A stretch of 51,782 nucleotides of DNA from a virus. Positions 27,245 through 34,282 of this stretch are shown piece by piece; position 1 is the first letter of the stretch; each line of letters opens with the position of its first letter. The DNA is taken from the IMG/VR virus record IMGVR_UViG_3300020472_000039, positions 1 to 51,782 of that record. One strand, given 5' to 3'. A program made the position numbers and the translations under genes. The notes under the pieces are model-generated. The model searched no databases. It saw only the letters and a list, made by a program, of their open reading frames with translations, and was not told the origin of the DNA.

Positions 27245-28016
27245 ACGCTCTTGCTAATCTTGTTATTGTTGGATAAATCTGATTCTCCATAATATGAATA
27301 GATTCTCTATCTCTATGTGCAACGTGTGTCGCTACATAAGTACAAGCATTCAATAAATCCCAATATGTATTCATATTATTATTTAAACAATACCTTGTAA
27401 ATTCTTCCATATATTGTTGTGGAATCAGTTTAGCCATATCAACTAAATGCTTACTTCTTAACTTAGTCTTTGTTAGTCTTGGAAATTCTGTTTCAAACAT
27501 CTGAACTAACATAGCAACTGTATCAGTAATAGTACTATCTATTTCACCAATACTAGTATTATTATTCTTATGTACAGCTTTCTTCTTTGTTAAAACATTA
27601 CCAATTGTCAATCCATTTAAGCATACAAGCCTAAATGCACCACCCATAATATTAACAGATGTAGTACCATCGTAACTATTTGCTACTATTAATTGTGGAT
27701 TTATTAAATCTCCTTTTTCAATCTTAACTTCAGTCTTAGGGAAATTCCATTTCCAAATAGCTCTTTGACCATTTGAGAATGTTTTAGCTTCTGATAACTC
27801 AGCACCAGAACCTTTTAATACTTTTTGAACTTTATTAACAACTGATTTGTTGTCAACTACTTTGTATTCATCAGTCATACAAGATAATACATCTCCTGTA
27901 TCTTCTCTTATGATGAATTTATGACCTGTTCCTTCTGTTCTCATTACATCATCTGCGAGAACTGCTGGAACCTCCTTTACTGGAAACAGCGTTTCCTCCA
28001 TTGCTACTATAGACAT
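27243..28016 (-). CDS. DUF932 family protein (phage/plasmid-like)
   Basis: 257 aa. MGGAFRLVCLNGL (about residues 122-134) and LLNACTYVATHVAHRDR (about 220-236) are signature blocks of DUF932, a phage and plasmid family of unknown function often near recombination or replication genes. ATG after GAGGAG. It overlaps the upstream gene by 68 bp. The downstream end abuts the structured block at 26,943-27,185. Role likely in early DNA metabolism, by context. Confidence 0.75.
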   Translation of the reverse strand: MSIVAMEETLFPVKEVPAVLADDVMRTEGTGHKFIIREDTGDVLSCMTDEYKVVDNKSVVNKVQKVLKGSGAELSEAKTFSNGQRAIWKWNFPKTEVKIEKGDLINPQLIVANSYDGTTSVNIMGGAFRLVCLNGLTIGNVLTKKKAVHKNNNTSIGEIDSTITDTVAMLVQMFETEFPRLTKTKLRSKHLVDMAKLIPQQYMEEFTRYCLNNNMNTYWDLLNACTYVATHVAHRDRESIHIMENQIYPTITRLARA

Positions 28017-28404
28017 TTTTATACTCTCCTCTTTCTACTTTTACTTTCTTTGGTGTTCTACCAAACTTTTTTATTTCATTTTTTAACATCTTATCTTCAT
28101 TTTCATATCCAGATACTATCATTTGTTGTAAATATGCAAATCCTTTACCTTGATATACGTGTTCATCCATATTGTATCTGTATACTATACGTTCTATTGT
28201 TTCATCAGGTATATTAGATATTGCTTGCAAGAAATAGAATGTCTTTTGATTATCCTTCTCAGAAGGAATATTTTGTCGAATTAATTTTATAATTCTTTGT
28301 AATCTTCTTTGACATAATTGATTTCTTTCTTCCAAAAGCGAAATGATACGCCTTGTTGGGTTGTATTTTCTTGTGCTGTCGTGTCCACATGCTACGCATT
28401 TCAT
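27949..28404 (-). CDS. Unknown early protein with single CxxC, 151 aa
   Basis: Start at 28,404, chosen because it overlaps the upstream stop by ATGA; an upstream in-frame ATG lies inside that gene. N-terminus MKCVACGHD has one CxxC pair and no second pair. The middle is helical and basic (LCQRRLQRIIKLIRQ), then KGKGFAYLQQMI-like text (QGKGFAYLQQMIVSGYEN) of the kind seen in replication accessory proteins, and a Ser/Gly tail. Its end overlaps the DUF932 gene by 68 bp, unusual for a gene pair here. Function unknown. Confidence 0.5.
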   Translation of the reverse strand: MKCVACGHDSTRKYNPTRRIISLLEERNQLCQRRLQRIIKLIRQNIPSEKDNQKTFYFLQAISNIPDETIERIVYRYNMDEHVYQGKGFAYLQQMIVSGYENEDKMLKNEIKKFGRTPKKVKVERGEYKNVYSSNGGNAVSSKGGSSSSRR

Positions 28405-28613
28405 ACCTTTGTCACTTCCGTATAAGTTGACCATATATGTTTACCTTTATAATAGCTTTCATTGTTTTTAAAATGACTTCTGTTTGGTAATGTCAAAACT
28501 AGTACTTCTGCATTTATTTCACAACCCAATAATATACCTTCTGTACCATTTTGGTTAAACATATCACCAACATTTAAATCTTTTAAAAACATTTTTCCTT
28601 TACTACACTTCAT
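28401..28613 (-). CDS. Small unknown protein, 70 aa
   Basis: ATG after GAGGTAAAA. MKCSKGKMFLKDLNVGDMF and LLGCEINAEVLVLTLPNRSH suggest a small beta-barrel of the SH3 or OB size. It ends in ATGA overlap with the next gene. Not recognised. Confidence 0.55.
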   Translation of the reverse strand: MKCSKGKMFLKDLNVGDMFNQNGTEGILLGCEINAEVLVLTLPNRSHFKNNESYYKGKHIWSTYTEVTKV

Positions 28614-28615
28614 TT

Positions 28616-28828
28616 TTACCTCATATTCTGTTTAATTTCATGCTCTCTTCTTTTTTCTATTACTTTTACTTGTATCTGTTTTAAGTCTTTCTTTAATGTT
28701 TCATATGGTACTTTCCATTTCCCATTATCTACACAAGGGACAACTGCTGACTCTAGCATGCCAAGACTATTTATTAATAATCCTATTTCATTGTCACTTA
28801 GTTTAATTGTTACTACTGCTTCGTTCAT
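28616..28828 (-). CDS. Small unknown protein, 70 aa
   Basis: MNEAVVTIKLSDNEIGLLIN, then helices with a basic end (QVKVIEKRREHEIKQNMR). The site is weak (AAAAAGAAA), and the start lies 26 bp inside the upstream gene, so coupling is likely. Not recognised. Confidence 0.5.
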   Translation of the reverse strand: MNEAVVTIKLSDNEIGLLINSLGMLESAVVPCVDNGKWKVPYETLKKDLKQIQVKVIEKRREHEIKQNMR

Positions 28829-28976
28829 TTTCTTTTTCCCATTCGTCTTTTACAATAAAATCAATCATGTCTTTTGCGCTGGAACCTATCTCTAGGTTAA
28901 TTTTTATACGTTGTATAATTTTATTCCAAACAGTATTAACACGTCTTAATTCTTCTGCCTGTTTAAGTTTATCCAT
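28803..28976 (-). CDS. Small unknown protein, 57 aa
   Basis: ATG at 28,976 after a perfect AAGGAGGTATC. The product is helical (KLKQAEELRRVNTVWNKIIQ) with an acidic end (KDEWEKENERSS). Too short for simple ORF lists but the site makes it convincing. The site directly abuts the 3' arm of the hairpin at 28,989-29,083, so this is the gene most likely controlled by that structure. Confidence 0.65.
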   Translation of the reverse strand: MDKLKQAEELRRVNTVWNKIIQRIKINLEIGSSAKDMIDFIVKDEWEKENERSSSNN

Positions 28977-28988
28977 GATACCTCCTTA

Positions 28989-29083
28989 TATATAAGGGCT
29001 TGAGTAGCCAACCTTTCTCAACTTTTCTTCCATAGAATCCGTTTGGAATTCCTGGACCAAAGCATAAGACAAGCCCTCATATA
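28989..29083 (-). ncRNA. Structured leader with a 14-bp stem next to a ribosome site
   Basis: 28,989-29,002 pairs with 29,070-29,083 through all 14 positions if read as minus RNA; on the plus strand one pair is an A-C mismatch, which becomes G-U on minus. An inner TTCCA/TGGAA stem at 29,028-29,048 lies inside. The 3' arm ends in CAAGCCCTTATATATA and is followed at once by AAGGAGGTATCATG of the 28,976 gene. This is the layout of a translational switch. A tRNA was considered and rejected (no T-loop, no 3' CCA). Confidence 0.55.
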
Positions 29084-29127
29084 ATTTACAAAATTATCTT
29101 TATAAAACAAAGTTTATTCTCTAATTT

Positions 29128-29186
29128 TTTGAGGATTAGCTATCCCATCGACTCTATATAGCTTCGTTGCAAATGGAATCCTCAAA
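29128..29186 (-). ncRNA. Nested hairpin with 10-bp perfect outer stem
   Basis: TTTGAGGATT (29,128-29,137) pairs with AATCCTCAAA (29,177-29,186), all 10 positions. AGCTAT (29,138-29,143) pairs ATAGCT (29,158-29,163), so one side is continuous and the other carries a 13-nt bulge. On minus RNA the bulge CCAU could also pair with AUGG in the terminal loop as a pseudoknot. Confidence 0.55.
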
Positions 29187-29191
29187 TCTTA

Positions 29192-29257
29192 TAAGTTAAG
29201 TGCCTAATAATCTAGTAGATAACCGAATATAAACTAGATAAAAGACACTTTAACTTA
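29192..29257 (-). ncRNA. Nested hairpin downstream of the SSB-like gene
   Basis: TAAGTTAAGTG (29,192-29,202) pairs with CACTTTAACTTA (29,246-29,257) with one extra T. ATCTAGT (29,210-29,216) pairs ACTAGAT (29,233-29,239), with a 16-nt loop. It sits 20 nt after the SSB-like stop in the minus direction, so it could be a 3' end or processing element, but there is no T run. Confidence 0.5.
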
Positions 29258-29276
29258 CTCTCGCAACATATGCCAT

Positions 29277-29840
29277 TTAGAATGGCAAATCATCCGCTTC
29301 TACCTCTTCTGAAGATAATTTATCTCCATCATCCCAAGGGTGAACATTTGTAACTTTTAAAGATGTTTTCTTTTCTCCATCTTTATTAGTAAAACTTGTT
29401 TCTCTTAATTCTATTAAACAAGGAAAACCAATTACATCTGATTCTTCTACTTCACCAAGAACTACATTTCCTTCTTTATCTGAAGGGAACTTTACATTTA
29501 TTCCTTCAAAGAATTCTTTGTATCTTTTGTTCTTCCAACCTTCTCCTTCTTTAGGACTAGGTGTTAACCATACACCTTTATCAACTCTGTATTCTCTACC
29601 TGTAACATATGCTGCACTAATAGTTTCACCTGTTGGTACATAATTATCATTGTTATCTTTAGTTAATTTAGGTACTTCTAGTTTATTTGCTTCATCAGCA
29701 ACACGAAAAGTTAAATTGAATACTTTACTTCCATTGTATTCACTAGATTCAAATTTACTAACGTGAGCTGGATAAGTTGCTTCAGCTACTGGTGTAAAAT
29801 CGTTATCTTTTTCGTTATATATTGCATCTACTTCTTTCAT
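29277..29840 (-). CDS. ssb: Single-stranded DNA-binding protein (phage type)
   Basis: 187 aa, ending in an acidic tail EEVEADDLPF. An acidic tail closing in DDxPF is the hallmark of bacterial and phage SSB proteins, where it recruits replication partners. The body is beta-rich with OB-like strands (FNLTFRVADEA; AYVTGREYRV). It overlaps the next upstream gene by ATGA. It would coat ssDNA during replication and recombination with the Sak3-type protein at 30,365. The OB fold is inferred. Confidence 0.7.
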   Translation of the reverse strand: MKEVDAIYNEKDNDFTPVAEATYPAHVSKFESSEYNGSKVFNLTFRVADEANKLEVPKLTKDNNDNYVPTGETISAAYVTGREYRVDKGVWLTPSPKEGEGWKNKRYKEFFEGINVKFPSDKEGNVVLGEVEESDVIGFPCLIELRETSFTNKDGEKKTSLKVTNVHPWDDGDKLSSEEVEADDLPF

Positions 29841-30106
29841 TTCATTTCCCCTTCTGTATGTTCAATGATTAGTTCATTTATTTTATGTTTAAGCTCAGTC
29901 ATCTTTTTAGAGTACTTTGCTCCTTTGAGTCCAGCGAAATATAACATAGGTGATACCCAAGTGTTATCTCCTGTTTTAATATATCTACGATTGACTCCTC
30001 TACCTGCACTTATTTCTCCATTATTTCTCATTTCTTCAAATTGCGAATTTGTTAAAATGCCTTTTTCTAATAAGTCCGTAGCTTGTTTTATTGTTAGTTT
30101 ACCCAT
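29837..30106 (-). CDS. Small unknown protein, 89 aa
   Basis: Start at 30,106 after AAGGAGGAAACAA. MGKLTIKQATDLLEKGILTN is an HTH-like opening (possible MerR or excisionase-size DNA binder), and the C-terminal half is helical (KMTELKHKINELIIEH). It lies between the SSB-like gene and the annealase group. A DNA-binding role is possible but not shown. Confidence 0.5.
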   Translation of the reverse strand: MGKLTIKQATDLLEKGILTNSQFEEMRNNGEISAGRGVNRRYIKTGDNTWVSPMLYFAGLKGAKYSKKMTELKHKINELIIEHTEGEMK

Positions 30107-30368
30107 TTGTTTCCTCCTTAGGTTCTTCAATACTATAAGACAAATAACTTTGATTAATATTTAAATTAATATAATTATTCCTAGCAAAGTCATCAGTTGT
30201 TTTCATAACAAATGTTAGCATTGGCTTTCCATGATATAGTTTAGTTCCTGTAAATACTGCATTACGAAACTCTTTACCATCATTTACTCCAATAGTATAA
30301 CTATTATTTGTCTGATATAGTTCATCTCTATAGTTTTCTTTTGGTTTATTTATTTCACTTAGTTTCAT
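30099..30368 (-). CDS. Unknown protein, 89 aa
   Basis: Starts by ATGA overlap with the annealase stop. Beta-rich (FRNAVFTGTKLYHGKPMLTF), of the size of a single-domain adaptor. No family recognised. Its tight position between annealase and SSB suggests a recombination accessory, by context only. Confidence 0.5.
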   Translation of the reverse strand: MKLSEINKPKENYRDELYQTNNSYTIGVNDGKEFRNAVFTGTKLYHGKPMLTFVMKTTDDFARNNYINLNINQSYLSYSIEEPKEETNG

Positions 30369-30976
30369 TTAGCCGCTCTCTTTTCATCAAGTTCGTCTAT
30401 AGCTTTCTTTACTTTATCCGCTTTACGCTTCAATTTATTAAAAGCCGCTTTATAGTTAGCATCGTTAATTGTTTCATCACCGATTTGTTCAACTATCATA
30501 GCCTCAAACTCTTTATCGCCAATAATAGCAAGTAAATCTAACATTGATTTGTATTGCTCTTTATTTAACGCATCTGGAGCTTGTGGTAAATCTTCACCAG
30601 CATAGATATATAAACCTAATCCATGTAATGCTATGGCTTTTGCTAAACAACGTTGTATTGATGTATTTATTTGAAAAGCATTAGGTTCATCTACAGTTTT
30701 ATTCATATGGTCTAATACTGGATGTACTTGTGTTCTTTTTACTGAGTCTATATCTACTGTTACTTGTACAAATGCTCCAGCTGGTGTTTGCATATAAGGT
30801 TGATTTGTAAAACCATTACCCAAACCATCATCATATTCATGAACTATCCAAGTTGCTTCTGGAAAATGTTCTAGTAATGTTCTTACTGCCCATGCCCAAG
30901 AAAGATATGTAAATTTACCTTTCTTTTCTGTATGCTCACTTACATCTATTTTACTTAATACATTAAACGCACTCAT
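30365..30976 (-). CDS. Sak3/DUF1071-type single-strand annealing protein
   Basis: 203 aa. LSWAWAVRTLLEHFPEATW (about residues 24-42) and SIQRCLAKAIALHGLGLYIY (about 106-125), followed by AGEDLP, are the signature blocks of DUF1071 (Sak3) annealing proteins. They anneal complementary single strands in phage recombination, working with an exonuclease and SSB, both encoded nearby. ATG after GGGGGGATTTAA. The C-terminus is a Lys-rich helix. Confidence 0.82.
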   Translation of the reverse strand: MSAFNVLSKIDVSEHTEKKGKFTYLSWAWAVRTLLEHFPEATWIVHEYDDGLGNGFTNQPYMQTPAGAFVQVTVDIDSVKRTQVHPVLDHMNKTVDEPNAFQINTSIQRCLAKAIALHGLGLYIYAGEDLPQAPDALNKEQYKSMLDLLAIIGDKEFEAMIVEQIGDETINDANYKAAFNKLKRKADKVKKAIDELDEKRAAK

Positions 30977-31208
30977 TTAAATCCCCCCATTTATCATACA
31001 AATTGTCAAAGTTACTCATAATTTGTTTCCAAGTATCTTTGTCTATACTAGCACTATTTCTAGCTTCAGAACTAAACATATTATGTTGTCCATCTTGTCT
31101 AACTTCAAGAAATGCTATCCATTCATCTTTGTATATTTTGTTTATTGGATTATTATTTTTTCCGTCTCCAACTATTGCATAATTATCTTCATTTGTAATT
31201 TTTAACAT
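30963..31208 (-). CDS. Small unknown protein, 81 aa
   Basis: MLKITNEDNYAIVGDGKNNN with small strands, then KQIMSNFDNLYDKWGDLN. Overlaps the annealase by 14 bp and the upstream gene by 7 bp. Unknown. Confidence 0.5.
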   Translation of the reverse strand: MLKITNEDNYAIVGDGKNNNPINKIYKDEWIAFLEVRQDGQHNMFSSEARNSASIDKDTWKQIMSNFDNLYDKWGDLNECV

Positions 31209-31825
31209 ATTCTAAATCCTCCTGATTGTCTACAAAATTTTGAAAATTGTATTAGATTTTCTTTATCGAAAGGGTATCTTCCAGCCCAATCTTCTTTGTC
31301 ATTTAGTTTATCCCAAAGTTTTCTAAAATCTTCTGGATAATCCATAGGTGCTATATCTTTTTTACCAGTAGCTTTACGAACAATTTCTCGTAATTCTTCC
31401 TTTTCTTTAGATATTGCTTCATTAATTATTCTTGCTTTTTCAACTCCAGCCATTATTTCTTTTTCAATAGTATCAACTGTTCCGTCTTTTATTAATACAT
31501 CTAATAAATCAGCCATAGCTAATGCTTTCTCTTCTGAAATCAAATGATTATCATTAAATGAACCACCAGCCATATCTTCTTCAGTTAATACATCTTCACA
31601 AGCATTACAAACAAAATTCCACATTTGTCTCCACCACCAAACATTATTTCTAAAATAATCACCTGGATTAGTTTCTCTTAACTGTTTTTGTAATTCAAAA
31701 TATTCTTCTTTCTGTTCATCAGTTATTTTATCATCTTCCCACAATCTATCTAATTCTTCTCTTCTGTTTAAATCATCTTCCATTGCGTTATTCTTAGGGT
31801 TTTCACCATATAAATCAAATCCCAT
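31202..31825 (-). CDS. Conserved-looking phage protein, 207 aa
   Basis: Opening MGFDLYGENPKNNA and the NNVWWWRQMWNFVCNACEDV segment (about residues 60-79) recall a group of phage proteins of unknown role. Long helices fill the rest (EKARIINEAISKEKEELREI). Strong site ACGGAGGAG. The family memory is not checked by search. Confidence 0.55.
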   Translation of the reverse strand: MGFDLYGENPKNNAMEDDLNRREELDRLWEDDKITDEQKEEYFELQKQLRETNPGDYFRNNVWWWRQMWNFVCNACEDVLTEEDMAGGSFNDNHLISEEKALAMADLLDVLIKDGTVDTIEKEIMAGVEKARIINEAISKEKEELREIVRKATGKKDIAPMDYPEDFRKLWDKLNDKEDWAGRYPFDKENLIQFSKFCRQSGGFRIC

Positions 31826-31826
31826 C

Positions 31827-32051
31827 TTATTCTCCTCCGTATCTCTTTTTAAATCGTTTAATTTTAGCTATTATATCTTCAGCTACTGTTGCATCTTTGT
31901 TACTAAACATAAGTCTTATTCTCGTTGGGAGCACCACATCAGAATTACACACACTACAACACTTTCCATTATTAATAGGCTCAGCATTATGTCCGTATGG
32001 GTCATCATGTTCTCCTTCACATATACTACATTTTAGTTTTTTATCTTTCAT
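31827..32051 (-). CDS. Zinc-ribbon-like small protein, 74 aa
   Basis: KCSICEGEH near the start and KCCSVCNSD at about 29-37 give two CxxC pairs; the second half is basic (IAKIKRFKKRYGGE). Compatible with a zinc ribbon and a nucleic-acid tail. Strong site ACGGAGGAAC. Role unknown. Confidence 0.55.
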   Translation of the reverse strand: MKDKKLKCSICEGEHDDPYGHNAEPINNGKCCSVCNSDVVLPTRIRLMFSNKDATVAEDIIAKIKRFKKRYGGE

Positions 32052-32075
32052 CTAAGTTCCTCCGTATTATATAGT

Positions 32076-32804
32076 TTAGACACTATATAGACCAGGACAA
32101 TGTTTGCCCTGAAATTCACAATATTTGCATTCCCAATTATATACAGGAACATTCATAGTTCCAGGTTTTAACTGTTCAGGCTCATTATCTATTTTCTCTT
32201 GCACTTCATTAAGTTCAGTCCAGTAGTCAAATGCTTCTTCTATGTAAAGATTAGATATATTTTCTTCTCTCATCATAGAGCTATCTTTATTATACCACAT
32301 TATAGATAAGTTTACATCAGTAATATCATGTTCATTACCTAAACCCATTCCATAAGTAGCTAATTGTAATTCATAGTTAACTGAAGGATTCTTGTCTGGA
32401 TTTCTACCAAACTTCATTCTCCATTTCCATGCTCCTGCAGTCTTAATATCATAGACGTGTATCTTGTCTGTTTGTTTGTTTACAACTCCTACATCCAGAT
32501 GACCTACTACATTAAGCTCAGGTATCTCTATTCGGTGTTCTGTAACAACTTCTAAACCTTTCTCTTTATACTTGTCTAGTGATTTTTCAAAGTCTGCATG
32601 TACTAGAGTTCCAAGTCTTAATAATCTATTAGATTTTTCATCCATTGGTTCTAGTGGTAAATCTTGTGTTCTGTGCAATTGCTTTCTAAAACAACTACCA
32701 GCTGCACTAGCTGAAAACCAACCACGATGTTTAGAGTATTTTTCTCTATTTTCATGGCGTAGTTTTTCTAAGTAATCGTTATATATTTTTGGTATATCTA
32801 TCAT
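32076..32804 (-). CDS. Cas4/RecB-like PD-(D/E)XK exonuclease with Fe-S cysteines
   Basis: 242 aa. Cys38 (SCFRKQLH) and C-terminal Cys226, Cys229 and Cys236 match the four-Cys iron-sulfur site of Cas4-type nucleases. Active-site motifs are in order: His69 (GTLVHADFE), Asp104 (GHLD), Asp119-x-Lys121 (DIKTAG), then Gln147 and Tyr151 (ELQLATYG). It should act as a DNA exonuclease that makes single strands for the annealing protein. It does not by itself indicate CRISPR; no array or other cas gene is present. Confidence 0.82.
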   Translation of the reverse strand: MIDIPKIYNDYLEKLRHENREKYSKHRGWFSASAAGSCFRKQLHRTQDLPLEPMDEKSNRLLRLGTLVHADFEKSLDKYKEKGLEVVTEHRIEIPELNVVGHLDVGVVNKQTDKIHVYDIKTAGAWKWRMKFGRNPDKNPSVNYELQLATYGMGLGNEHDITDVNLSIMWYNKDSSMMREENISNLYIEEAFDYWTELNEVQEKIDNEPEQLKPGTMNVPVYNWECKYCEFQGKHCPGLYSV

Positions 32805-32859
32805 TGATTCCTCCGTCTACAATATAAACATATTTCAGGTTAAATACAACACCTATTCA

Positions 32860-32941
32860 GGCTATCGGGACATTTTTGATAATATTAATACAAGAAAATA
32901 TTACTAAATCGAATGAATAGACGACATCCTAGTCCCGTGCC
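32860..32941 (-). ncRNA. Nested hairpin upstream of the nuclease gene
   Basis: GGC at 32,860 pairs GCC at 32,939, and CGGGAC (32,866-32,871) pairs GTCCCG (32,932-32,937), unusually G+C-rich for this sequence. An inner AATATT pair (32,881-32,886 with 32,897-32,902) lies in the loop. It fills the gap between the HTH gene and the nuclease gene, so it may be a leader, operator or terminator; no T run follows. Confidence 0.5.
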
Positions 32942-32947
32942 TAATTA

Positions 32948-33214
32948 TTATACTAATCTTCTATAATCATAAAATAACTGATTATTGTTTTGAGTATCTT
33001 CTAATACATATTTACCAAAATTTGCTTCTTTATGTTGAACTCTTCTCATATCTATATCAAAGCCTTCAGTATGTCTAAGTCTATGTATTATTGAACTTAG
33101 CCTAGTTACACGATATAATTCAAATGCATCAAGGCTAGTGATATTACCATATTTTCTTAAGTGTTTTAATATCTTAACTGTCTGAGTATCTTTACCATAT
33201 CTAAATCTTAACAT
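32948..33214 (-). CDS. Helix-turn-helix DNA-binding protein, 88 aa
   Basis: MLRFRYGKDTQTVKILKHLR then KYGNITSLDAFELYRVTRLS and SIIHRLRHTEGFDI: a clear helix-turn-helix of the HTH_39 kind, in which a short domain recognises DNA. ATG after AAAGGAGATTAAT. It is the only recognisable transcription regulator in the early block, a good candidate for controlling early genes. Target unknown. Confidence 0.7.
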   Translation of the reverse strand: MLRFRYGKDTQTVKILKHLRKYGNITSLDAFELYRVTRLSSIIHRLRHTEGFDIDMRRVQHKEANFGKYVLEDTQNNNQLFYDYRRLV

Positions 33215-33215
33215 A

Positions 33216-33449
33216 TTAATCTCCTTTATATAATTTTATGTTAATTCTCCAATTAAATAAATCTTTAATCTTGTAATACCATCTTACCAAAGGATGTGAT
33301 AAGCGATAACTTGCAAATGCATTAACAATATGACCTGCTTTAGGTTCATAGTTATAAAATTCCCATTCATCTCCTGTTGACATTGGTTCTATTCTATATT
33401 GATTGAATTTATCAACTATATTTAATAATCTTTTTCTTGATTCATTCAT
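33216..33449 (-). CDS. Small unknown protein, 77 aa
   Basis: ATGA overlap with the upstream gene. MNESRKRLLNIVDKFNQYRI, then YRLSHPLVRWYYKIKDLFNW, basic and aromatic, perhaps membrane-near. Not recognised. Confidence 0.5.
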   Translation of the reverse strand: MNESRKRLLNIVDKFNQYRIEPMSTGDEWEFYNYEPKAGHIVNAFASYRLSHPLVRWYYKIKDLFNWRINIKLYKGD

Positions 33450-34009
33450 GATTCTTCTTCCTCTTCTTCTTTCTTTTTCATTTGTGATAAGTATTTCATT
33501 TTACTTCTACCTTTAAGAACAGTTCTAGTTTTCCAGTCATTTGCTTCTAAATACTTAATATGCTCTTTATAATCTTTAACAACTTGATAGTTTATATCAG
33601 AACTATTGTCAAAGTTACTTAATAAGTCTGGACTAAGCCTACTATATTTACTTCTGATTATATATCTTTTTCTAGCTTCTATAATCTTTCGTTTCTTTTC
33701 ATCGGCTTCATCATATTCTTGTTGCCATTTAACTAATAAAATACACTCTTCCATATATTTATATTTAATTTTAAATCTCTTTAAATCTCTATAATGTTTA
33801 GGGTCGTGTTTAAATTCTCTATCTGATGTTTCAATAGTATAACTTTTAACTTGTTCTATTGATTTAGCTTTAGCTTCTTTGAATCCATCTCTATTTTTAA
33901 GATATAGTCTTTGATAATGTTTAAAACATAATTTAAGTCTTTTATGATATCTATATCTCTTACAACCTGAATGCATACAATAGTATTTCTTCCAATTTTT
34001 CTTCTTCAT
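33446..34009 (-). CDS. Very basic protein with N-terminal zinc-binding motif, 187 aa
   Basis: Cys11, Cys16, Cys28 and His31 (CMHSGCKRYRY ... LCFKHY) form a possible zinc site, followed by a long Lys/Arg/Glu-rich body (EADEKKRKIIEARKRYIIRS) ending in a Glu run. The sign pattern fits nucleic-acid binding. ATGA overlap at both ends. No family recognised. Confidence 0.55.
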   Translation of the reverse strand: MKKKNWKKYYCMHSGCKRYRYHKRLKLCFKHYQRLYLKNRDGFKEAKAKSIEQVKSYTIETSDREFKHDPKHYRDLKRFKIKYKYMEECILLVKWQQEYDEADEKKRKIIEARKRYIIRSKYSRLSPDLLSNFDNSSDINYQVVKDYKEHIKYLEANDWKTRTVLKGRSKMKYLSQMKKKEEEEEES

Positions 34010-34245
34010 CTGTTTCTCTTTACATCTTTATAAATGCTCTCCCAATCATGATGTCCACAATTTTCACAAACTGTTACACCTGCGTTAGCACACTTATGAC
34101 ATATTTCGCCACTAGTAACTAACTCATGCCATATATTTTCAGTTATCTGTATATTCGCACCAGTCTTCTCACCATAATAAGCACCAATATAGTATGCTAA
34201 TAATGATGAAAGTATTGCTATAAGTATTACATATTCAATATTCAT
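34006..34245 (-). CDS. Membrane-anchored zinc-ribbon-like protein, 79 aa
   Basis: ATG after AGAGGCAAAG. Residues 1-24 (MNIEYVILIAILSSLLAYYI) form a TM anchor. Cys pairs CHKC and CENC with nearby HH residues (about 49-66) suggest a zinc ribbon. First gene of its run, directly downstream of the 1-kb structured block. Confidence 0.55.
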   Translation of the reverse strand: MNIEYVILIAILSSLLAYYIGAYYGEKTGANIQITENIWHELVTSGEICHKCANAGVTVCENCGHHDWESIYKDVKRNR

Positions 34246-34282
34246 CTTTGCCTCTTTTCTATTTATTTATTTATTAAATTTT

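Larger units (their letters stand above)
27116..29122. repeat. 15-nt inverted repeat linking two structured blocks
   Basis: AGAGAATAAACTTTG at 27,116-27,130 is the exact reverse complement of CAAAGTTTATTCTCT at 29,108-29,122. The two lie 2 kb apart, one in each of two gene-free structured blocks, so on one minus-strand transcript the regions could pair. Feature limits are the outer ends only. Confidence 0.6.

Noticed and set aside
28989-29083. Possible tRNA (7-bp GGGCTTG/CAAGCCC closing stem)
   Set aside because: No T-loop GTTC-type sequence, no anticodon arm in place and no 3' CCA; the stem extends to 14 pairs, which a tRNA would not.
32076-32804. CRISPR system suggested by the Cas4-like nuclease
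   Set aside because: No repeat array or other cas gene; Cas4-like nucleases are common in phage recombination sets.
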